A stretch of DNA of 10,000 nucleotides from Nephromyces sp. MM_2019 (lineage: Eukaryota; Apicomplexa; Aconoidasida; Nephromycida): the NCBI GenBank assembly GCA_015657535.1, contig JADHZB010000651.1, forward strand, positions 2,334 to 12,333, read 5' to 3'. Both the position numbers and the translations under genes were made by a program. The number at the start of each line of letters is the position of its first letter. Position 1 is the first letter of the stretch. The notes beneath the pieces are model-generated. The model saw only the letters and a list, made by a program, of their open reading frames with translations. It had not been told where the DNA came from and searched no databases. Below are positions 8,798 to 10,000 of this stretch, one piece after another.

Positions 8798-9437
8798 GTT
8801 GATGAAATTTGTAAAAAAAATGTGTGTGTATTTTAAAAGGTAAATTATATAAAAAAATAGTGAGAAACAAAAGCTAATTAATTGAAAAGTGTATGTTAAT
8901 AAATTATATATTATCCACAAGTTTAACACAATCTAGAGCTTAATGTGTAGATAAAATCATTAAGGTTGCGATAAAAATTTTATGTCAACTTTGTGTGTAA
9001 AATTGTATAAAATGTATAGGATTTGTGTATATATAAAATGATGCATAACGATGCTGTGTTTTATGTGTGTATAAAGGATGTAAACTGTGTTATGTATTGT
9101 GTGTGTGTAAGATGATACAAAATTACGTTGCCTGTTGTGAATATATAAAATGAATAAAAAACTATGTTGTATGTTGTATTTGGATTAAATGTATAAAACT
9201 GTGTTAAAATTTGACATAAAACATAAAATATATTGGAATTGTGTGTGTCTAAAATAATCCCAAATAAAAGGAGTTTCAATACATAAAATTGTGTAAGGTT
9301 TAGATAATTAATTTTTTGAAAATTAAGAAATTTATATTTTCAAAACTTAACAAAGAAATTCACGTTTTAGTTCACTTTGGATGTTTTATAACATTAAAAT
9401 AAATAATTTAAAATCATACAATATATTAAAACAATCA

Positions 9438-9453
9438 ATATATATATATATAT
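9438..9453. repeat. (TA)n microsatellite upstream of the filamin-repeat gene
   Basis: A short run of about 16 bp of alternating A and T in intergenic DNA. Simple repeat with no visible function. Confidence 0.85.
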
Positions 9454-9790
9454 GTACACAATCTCATTTATACTAATTTAATGATTATTTTAAGTTAAAA
9501 AACAAGTATATTTTTACACATGTTATCATATGGTAACAATCAATGTAGTTTAATTATACACATACATTTGTATATATAAATTATCAGAGAATTAATAAGC
9601 ACATATATATATTCACATATACAAGATTTATTTTTACACACATACTTGTATATATTATTTATATGCGAAATTTATTACTTATTAATACAAACACACATAG
9701 CCATGCATTTTTAAAAGAAAAATATATAATTATGTAATTCATAATAGACACACATAAGTGTACATATTTATTAAACATAAAAAAAGTATA

Positions 9791-9875
9791 TATTTATGTT
9801 AATACACACATATGTATATATTTATGTTAATACACACATATGTATATATTTGTGTTAGATGCACACATATGTATA
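9791..9875. repeat. Tandem repeat, about 28 bp x 3
   Basis: Units at 9791..9818 and 9819..9846 appear identical, beginning TATTTATGTTAATACACACA and ending TATGTATA. A third, diverged 29-bp unit follows at 9847..9875, with TGTGTTAGATG in place of TATGTTAATA. This is a minisatellite-like array distinct from the simple dinucleotide runs around it. Confidence 0.85.
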
Positions 9876-10000
9876 TTTATATATATACAGATATATTTTT
9901 TATATATAAAAAAATCATCAATCAAAAATTGATTGAATGTTGAATACATATGAAGTTAATATATAAAAATCACAATTATAAAAAATGATTGTTATATACG

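Larger units (their letters stand above)
8798..10000. other. Upstream noncoding region of the filamin-repeat gene
   Basis: About 1.2 kb without a supportable gene. On the + strand, 8940..9300 is dominated by degenerate TGTGTNTAAAAT-like runs, while 9510..9880 is dominated by TACACACATA-like runs and TATATA. It should contain the promoter and 5' untranslated region of the - strand gene, but I can identify no specific promoter element in such AT-rich DNA. Open frames here (for example 9061..9279 on the - strand) have the low-complexity composition of the surrounding noncoding DNA. Confidence 0.7.

Noticed and set aside
8798..8929. In-frame extension of exon 1 upstream to the ATG at 8929
   Set aside because: The translation is low-complexity and hydrophobic (F/Y/L/I-rich), as expected from AT-rich untranslated DNA, and not like the rest of the protein.
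9061..9279. 72-residue - strand ORF as an upstream gene
   Set aside because: Low-complexity composition from TGTGTAA-type noncoding DNA; no family resemblance and no exon neighbours.
1..10000. CRISPR array, tRNA, rRNA or transposable element
   Set aside because: No regular spacer-repeat array, cloverleaf-like segment, transposase or reverse transcriptase coding signal was seen; the gene structure is that of nuclear eukaryotic DNA.

Overview
The window looks like nuclear DNA of an AT-rich, intron-rich eukaryote, most likely a protist. Two genes can be rebuilt from exons that join cleanly by reading phase at GT...AG introns. Exons are clearly richer in G+C than introns and intergenic DNA, which consist largely of poly-A/T, (TA)n and short TGTGTAA/TTACACA-like runs. 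Both genes read in the standard code; TAA and TGA are used as terminal stops. The base composition and the TGTGTAA-type noncoding DNA recall apicomplexans, perhaps piroplasms, but that placement is an impression, not proof.

Left part, + strand, 32..1639: the last four exons of a ubiquitin-activating enzyme E1 (UBA1-like). They cover the end of the adenylation domain and the complete ubiquitin-fold domain that recruits E2 enzymes. The rest of the gene, including the catalytic cysteine, lies left of the window.

1640..2301: a noncoding spacer between two convergent 3' ends.

Most of the window, - strand, 8797..2302: one gene that I reconstruct as 20 exons and 19 introns (63 to 432 bp) encoding 801 residues. 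It has a short N-terminal segment, two filamin/ABP280 repeats (the first with an insertion of about 50 residues), a linker, a coiled-coil region, and a charged, proline-rich C-terminal region in one large exon. I recognise the repeat family but not the orthologue. The architecture suggests a cytoskeletal scaffold; I see no actin-binding calponin-homology domain.

8798..10000: upstream DNA of the filamin-repeat gene, with no supportable gene. It holds degenerate TG/CA and TA tracts and a three-copy tandem repeat of about 28 bp. The two genes have no evident functional link beyond their tail-to-tail arrangement.
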